NCBI RefSeq assembly: GCF_009807035.1
Contig: NZ_WUBI01000003.1
Coordinates: forward strand, 124,001 to 188,000
Origin: Paenibacillus dendrobii
Lineage (GTDB): Bacteria > Bacillota > Bacilli > Paenibacillales > Paenibacillaceae
Direction: 5' to 3'
Length of the DNA: 64,000 nucleotides
Numbering within the stretch: the first letter of the stretch is position 1; every line of letters starts with the position of its first letter. Shown in pieces: positions 59,653 to 64,000 of the stretch. Both the position numbers and the translations under genes were made by a program. The notes below the pieces were generated by a model that saw only the letters and a program-made list of their open reading frames with translations, was not told the DNA's origin and ran no database searches.

Positions 59653-61218
59653 ATGAGAAATTTACATAGATTATTGGGCCAGAGCAAAAAGCCGTATTTC
59701 CGATCCGTACAACAACCATCCCGGGCGGCAACGACTTCCCCTCTTTCCAATGACCAACAAACCAATGTGGAGACTTTGCGGAAAATTTATTCGAATAGCG
59801 TAGATGTCGTGTTTCGCTCCTTTTTGATCGGCGGCAAAACACAAGCAACCTTAATTTATATTGAGGGGCTTTCGGACACTGAAGAAATCAACACGAACCT
59901 CTTGCGTCCTCTCATGGAAGAATTCGAGGAAGGGTTATCTCTTCGTCAATTATTTGAGAAGAAAGTGAACATTTCCAAAATCGACGCTCTGTCAACCTAC
60001 GAGGATTGTGTTGAAGCTCTTTCCGTGGGTAAGCCGGTCTTATTTCACGAGGGCGACTCTAGTGGATATGCCCTTGGGTTAAACCGCTGGGATAAGCGGG
60101 CGATCGAAGAACCTGAAGCCGAGGCTGGAATTCGGGGACCCCGTGAAGGTTTTACGGAAACGATCAGCGTAAGCACAGCGCAACTGCGGCGAATCATTAA
60201 AAGTCCCGCTTTGAAAATAGAACCCGTTAAAATCGGAAGTTACACCCAAACGCAAGTCCTGATCTCATATGTTGAGGGCATTGTCGACAAAAACATACTT
60301 GAGGAAGTCCGCACTCGTTTAAGCCGGATTGAGATTGATGGCGTCTTGGAGAGCAGTTACGTTGAGGAAATGATCGAGGACAACCCCTTTTCACCATTCC
60401 CGCAAGTGAAGACGACTGAACGCCCCGATACGGCTTGCAACGCCATATTGGAAGGGCGAGTGGCGATTTTGACGGAGGGAACTCCCTTTGTGTTGATCGT
60501 CCCGACAACCTTATTCTCCTTACTACAATCGCAGGAAGACTACTATCAGCGCTTTTTAATCAGTACGCTTATCCGGTGGCTCAGGTATACTTTCGTCACC
60601 CTGTCCATGCTGCTTCCTTCTCTTTATGTAGCGATCCTGACTTTCCATCTGGAAATGGTTCCGACATCCTTATTAATCACGATGTCAGCTTCAAGAGAAT
60701 CCGTCCCATTTCCAGCCCTCGTGGAGGCATTGCTTATGGAAGTGACATTCGAAGTGCTGCGTGAAGCCGGCGTCCGCTTGCCCAAACAGGTTGGTGCCGC
60801 TGTCAGTATCGTCGGAGCGTTGGTCATCGGACAAGCGGCCGTACAAGCCGGCATCGTCTCGGCTCCCATGGTTATTGTGGTTGCCATAACAGGGATCGCT
60901 TCCTTCATGGTTCCACGTTATAACATCGGAATAGCTTTTCGGATACTGCGTTTTCCCGTCATGTTCCTCGCGGGGGCCTTAGGGTTGCTGGGGATCATGC
61001 TCGGACTCATCGCTATCTTGATCCATTTGTGCAATTTGCGGTCATTCGGGATTCCTTATCTTAGCCCGATTGCCCCCTTCCGAAGTGCCGACCTTAAAGA
61101 TGTAGCCATGCGTGCTCCATGGTGGATGATGAACACCCGCCCCCATCAGACAGAGGAAGAATTCAACCAATACCGGCAAGCCCCGGCGCAAAAACCAGGG
61201 CCGGATCGCAACAAATAA
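59653..61218 (+). CDS. Spore germination receptor subunit A (GerA family)
   Basis: A 521-residue protein: a soluble N-terminal domain (about 1-280, with DVVFRSFLIGGKTQATLIYI and ISYVEGIVDKNILEEV) and four to five membrane helices (about 300-470; GAAVSIVGALVIGQAAVQAG is the family hallmark), with a hydrophilic tail. GerA subunits form ring-like oligomeric nutrient-gated channels in the spore inner membrane. The ATG at 59653 follows GGGGGAGTTCAGTTG. Confidence 0.93.
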   Translation: MRNLHRLLGQSKKPYFRSVQQPSRAATTSPLSNDQQTNVETLRKIYSNSVDVVFRSFLIGGKTQATLIYIEGLSDTEEINTNLLRPLMEEFEEGLSLRQLFEKKVNISKIDALSTYEDCVEALSVGKPVLFHEGDSSGYALGLNRWDKRAIEEPEAEAGIRGPREGFTETISVSTAQLRRIIKSPALKIEPVKIGSYTQTQVLISYVEGIVDKNILEEVRTRLSRIEIDGVLESSYVEEMIEDNPFSPFPQVKTTERPDTACNAILEGRVAILTEGTPFVLIVPTTLFSLLQSQEDYYQRFLISTLIRWLRYTFVTLSMLLPSLYVAILTFHLEMVPTSLLITMSASRESVPFPALVEALLMEVTFEVLREAGVRLPKQVGAAVSIVGALVIGQAAVQAGIVSAPMVIVVAITGIASFMVPRYNIGIAFRILRFPVMFLAGALGLLGIMLGLIAILIHLCNLRSFGIPYLSPIAPFRSADLKDVAMRAPWWMMNTRPHQTEEEFNQYRQAPAQKPGPDRNK

Positions 61219-61247
61219 CCCTAACCAAGAAACGAGGATTGCATACG

Positions 61248-62351
61248 ATGCTGGAGAAAGGAAAAATATCATCTGCACAAATGGCTTTTATGCTCTTTGC
61301 GGCTGTAGTGGGTACGGTTATCCTCTCGATTCCGGCGATTAGCGGAACATATGCGAAGAATGATGTGTGGATATCTCCTATTTGGGCTTCCTTCGCCGGC
61401 CTAATTGCAATCATGACGGCTTACAAGCTGCAGAGTTTCTACCCCAAGCTTACAATCATCCAATATGCAGCGCGTATTCTGGGTCCGTTTCCGGGGAAGT
61501 TGCTAGGTCTCGCTTATCTGCTCTTTTATATCGTCATGAACGGTCATGGCGTCCGAATTTATGCGGATTTCATCGTGGGTACGACACTCCCCCGAACTCC
61601 ACTGATTATACTGGTTGCCACCATGATCTTACTTTGTACCCTTGCTGTAAGGGGCGGCATTGAAGGAATCGGGCGGGCGGCCCAAATTATTGTGCCTGGT
61701 TATATGATTGCGTTCATTGCTTTAATCCTGCTGATCCTGCCGAATTGCAATGCGGAACATCTCTTTCCCATTCTGGAACATGGTTTAACACCATCCCTGC
61801 AAGGGTCCATTCCTCCTCAGGGCTGGTTTGCTGAATTCTTTCTTATTTCCTTCCTTCTTCCCTTTCTGTCAGACAAGAAAAAAGCAAAGAAATGGAGCTG
61901 GGTCGCCCTCATCACGACGACATTAACATTGGTCGTTACGAATCTCGTGATTCTTTGTTTGTTTGGCCGAAATATCTCAAGTTATACGTACCCGCTATTA
62001 ACGGCCACACGATACATAAGTCTCGCTGATTTCTTTGAAAATGTGGAATCGGTCATTACTGCGATATGGGTAATCGGCAACTTCGTCAAGTTCTCGGTCG
62101 TTCATTACGCGCTTGTGCTTGGTACAGCACAATGGCTAAACCTTTCAGACTATCGTCCCGTTGCATGGCCGATTGGAATTCTGACGATCATCATTAGTTT
62201 CTGGAGCATGCCTAGCCAAATGGCCCTTAGCCACTATACCACTTTTGTTTTTCCATTCTACTCGCTCCTGTTTCAAACTCTCATTCCCGCACTCTTGTTG
62301 CTGATTGCATATATTCGGATGCGGGATTCGAAAGGTGATCATTCATCATGA
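61248..62351 (+). CDS. Spore germination receptor subunit B (GerB/YndE family permease)
   Basis: A 367-residue membrane protein with ten helices of the amino-acid permease-like GerB family. MLEKGKISSAQMAFMLFAAV is the classical N terminus and sets the start at 61248 (GAGGATTGCATACG before it); a longer frame overlaps gerA. GerB binds the germinant directly. It is 29 bp after gerA and overlaps the C subunit gene by 4 bp. Confidence 0.93.
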   Translation: MLEKGKISSAQMAFMLFAAVVGTVILSIPAISGTYAKNDVWISPIWASFAGLIAIMTAYKLQSFYPKLTIIQYAARILGPFPGKLLGLAYLLFYIVMNGHGVRIYADFIVGTTLPRTPLIILVATMILLCTLAVRGGIEGIGRAAQIIVPGYMIAFIALILLILPNCNAEHLFPILEHGLTPSLQGSIPPQGWFAEFFLISFLLPFLSDKKKAKKWSWVALITTTLTLVVTNLVILCLFGRNISSYTYPLLTATRYISLADFFENVESVITAIWVIGNFVKFSVVHYALVLGTAQWLNLSDYRPVAWPIGILTIIISFWSMPSQMALSHYTTFVFPFYSLLFQTLIPALLLLIAYIRMRDSKGDHSS

Positions 62352-63547
62352 AACACAAAGCGCTTATTGTTGGTCGCATTGCCGCGTTGTTAGGCATTCT
62401 TCAAATGCTTTGCGGATGCTGGGATCGAACGGAGATTAATGATATGGCTCTTGTCACGGCAGCGGCGATCGATAAGGACGAACGCGATGGCATCGAGCTA
62501 TCCCTTCAAGTATTCATGCCACGGGCTTTGGGAAGCAACAGTGGCGGTTCGCAGGGCGGAGGAGGACAAAAGTTAACCTTGGTAAGATCAAGCAGAGGAC
62601 AGAATATCGCAGATGCGGTCTCCAAAATTCAGACCAAGCTTCCCCGCAAAGTATTCTGGGGGCACTGTAAAGTATTTGTTCTTGGTGAGGAATTCGCTCG
62701 CAAGGGCGTTAGAGAGGAAATGGATTTTTTGGCTCGACATCCCCAGCCTAGGGAAAGAGCGTATATGTTCGTAAGTAAGGGAAAAGCGATCGAGACTCTC
62801 AACCTTCTCCCTCCCCTCGAACGATACTCCGCGGATATGATGAGGAAGCTATCGGAGCTTAAGATAGGACTTAAAGTGACCATGAAGGATTTCATTATCA
62901 TGCTGGGCGGAGACAGTAAAGCGGCGGCTCTTCCCATGCTTGATATCCTCCCGCCTGAAGAAGGGGAGCAACCGTCCCAAGGAGTTCCGTACATTGCCGG
63001 CACTGCGGTTTTTAAGGAGGACAAGTTGATCGGGGATATCACACTACAAACAACAAGGGGGGTTTTATGGTTGACTAAAAAAATGGAGAAAGCGACGATC
63101 ACGGTGAGACCCAAAGACGCCAAAAGCGGATTTATTACAATCAACCCCAATCATCATGTGATCCATCAAACGCCCCGTATCGTCAACGGAAAATGGCAGG
63201 TACTGTTGAGCATCCAAACGAGCGGCGATCTGGTTCAAAACGGGACCAATTGGGATCCGATGAATCTGGATCTGCTTCATGCCATGGAAGCTGCGGTCCA
63301 AGATAGCATTAAAGATAAAATCGAACTGGCTTTAGATGAAGTTCAAAAAACGATGAAAGCAGATATACTCGGGTTTGCAGAAGATTTTCATAGGTCATAC
63401 CCTAGGCAATGGGGGAGAGTTAAGAACCGATGGGATGAAGTTTATCCGACAATTCAGGTGAAAACGGACATTCACGTGAACATTCGCAGACCTGGACTCA
63501 GCACCGTGCCGGTAGCGATACCTGAAGATGAGGTTAAAAAGAAATGA
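62348..63547 (+). CDS. Spore germination receptor lipoprotein subunit C (Ger(x)C family)
   Basis: A 399-residue lipoprotein. The lipobox MLCGC at about residues 21-25 is followed by WDRTEINDMALVTAAAIDKD, the signature opening of Ger(x)C proteins. RGQNIADAVSKIQTKLPRK and the C-terminal YPRQWGRVKNRWDEVYP are further family blocks. It is anchored to the outer face of the spore inner membrane and needed for receptor function. Overlaps with gerB and the next small gene by 4 bp show a tight operon. Confidence 0.93.
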   Translation: MKHKALIVGRIAALLGILQMLCGCWDRTEINDMALVTAAAIDKDERDGIELSLQVFMPRALGSNSGGSQGGGGQKLTLVRSSRGQNIADAVSKIQTKLPRKVFWGHCKVFVLGEEFARKGVREEMDFLARHPQPRERAYMFVSKGKAIETLNLLPPLERYSADMMRKLSELKIGLKVTMKDFIIMLGGDSKAAALPMLDILPPEEGEQPSQGVPYIAGTAVFKEDKLIGDITLQTTRGVLWLTKKMEKATITVRPKDAKSGFITINPNHHVIHQTPRIVNGKWQVLLSIQTSGDLVQNGTNWDPMNLDLLHAMEAAVQDSIKDKIELALDEVQKTMKADILGFAEDFHRSYPRQWGRVKNRWDEVYPTIQVKTDIHVNIRRPGLSTVPVAIPEDEVKKK

Positions 63548-63768
63548 AATGGGGAACATTCATTGGCGTCATGGTGATCATTGCCGCTATTTTCGCATAC
63601 GAATGGCCACGAATGAAGCAACTTCCCAAGAAGGATAAGGCTGCTTTTATCGCATTGCTCTCGATCGGTTGGATTTTGACCCTGTTTGATTTGCAAAATA
63701 TGGCGGGGCCCGCCACTGTTCTCGAAACCATATTCAAACCGTTCTCGAAGCTGCTGGATACGAGGTAA
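63544..63768 (+). CDS. Small membrane protein of the ger operon, 74 residues
   Basis: A 74-residue protein: MKWGTFIGVMVIIAAIFAYE forms a first helix, a basic loop (RMKQLPKKDK) follows, and a second helix runs to about residue 55. Small two-helix proteins of this kind (sometimes called GerD-like or receptor-associated subunits) accompany several ger operons. It overlaps gerC by 4 bp and precedes a second gerB by 14 bp. Confidence 0.75.
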   Translation: MKWGTFIGVMVIIAAIFAYEWPRMKQLPKKDKAAFIALLSIGWILTLFDLQNMAGPATVLETIFKPFSKLLDTR

Positions 63769-63782
63769 AGGAGGAATGAAAT

Positions 63783-64000
63783 ATGATCGAAAAAGGAAAA
63801 ATCTCCGGTATGCAGATGGGATTCATGATGTATCCAACCGTTGTTTCCACGGCAATTCTCATGGTCCCAAGTGTTACGGAGAAATATGCCCATAACGACC
63901 TATGGATTTCTACCCTACTTGCTTCGTTGGTCGGTTTTATTTCGATGTATATCGCGTACCAATTGCATCGTTTGTATCCGAACCAAACCGTGATTCAATA
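63783..64000 (+). CDS. Second GerB-type subunit, N-terminal part (cut by window edge)
   Basis: The gene begins at 63783 behind AAAGGAGGAATGAAAT and runs off the right edge. Its 72 visible residues (MIEKGKISGMQMGFMMYPTV ... TEKYAHNDLWISTLLA) align along their full length with the start of the GerB protein at 61248. It is a second B subunit in the same operon, which in this group often widens or changes germinant specificity. Confidence 0.88.
   Translation, partial: MIEKGKISGMQMGFMMYPTVVSTAILMVPSVTEKYAHNDLWISTLLASLVGFISMYIAYQLHRLYPNQTVIQ

Overview
The window comes from a Gram-positive, endospore-forming bacterium, most likely Paenibacillus or a close relative. The signs are a germinant-receptor operon (gerA/B/C type), strong AGGAGG-type ribosome binding sites, Rho-independent terminators, Fur, CcpA and MntR type sites, and importer operons of the Paenibacillus kind (lipoprotein plus two permeases, no own ATPase). 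Genus is inferred from gene content and style only. 

Layout. (1) 1-2600: edge of a membrane protein gene, then a TetR-MFS drug-efflux unit. (2) 2770-7100: a complete comQXPA quorum-sensing locus: prenyltransferase ComQ, a 57-residue ComX pheromone precursor (found by reading the gap between the kinase and ComQ), kinase ComP with a PDZ-like loop, and response regulator ComA. (3) 7268-25654: an 18-kb leftward RiPP gene cluster of thiopeptide/azole type. It has three near-identical 56-57-residue precursor genes ending in SSSTCGSSSCSSCSSSCA, two LanB-like dehydratases, two YcaO cyclodehydratases fused to E1-like zinc domains, two further E1-like fragments, two stand-alone LanB-C-like proteins, a SagB-type dehydrogenase, an M20 peptidase, an ABC exporter and one unrecognised protein. 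It contains no regulator of its own. (4) 25980-34266: small membrane and hypothetical genes, a pair of ribbon-helix-helix-like proteins, a DUF4127 protein, a TetR/ABC-2 permease unit, an M50-like membrane protease and an Nramp manganese transporter. (5) 34431-45959: a fructan-use locus (ABC importer, intracellular and secreted GH32 enzymes, fructokinase, LacI regulator). (6) 46092-50850: zwf-tal-gnd pentose phosphate genes with a divergent LysR gene. (7) 51091-54373: an unusual sigma factor-DUF1835 fusion and an ECF sigma/membrane partner pair. (8) 54642-58760: Fur-controlled iron genes. (9) 58787-64000: a GNAT gene and a sporulation-type ger operon cut by the right edge. 

The most interesting result joins regions 2 and 3. 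The promoter region of comX (6101-6152) and the leader region of the RiPP precursor genes (25820-25872) share one composite element: an inverted pair of the form CCRCAAAYCCGTTGCGK, then a second TGCGG copy at exactly +12, then a third TTGCGK copy at +34/+35. TTGCGG is the half-site known for Bacillus subtilis ComA. The sequence therefore suggests that a ComX-type prenylated pheromone switches on a neighbouring thiopeptide-like antibiotic cluster.
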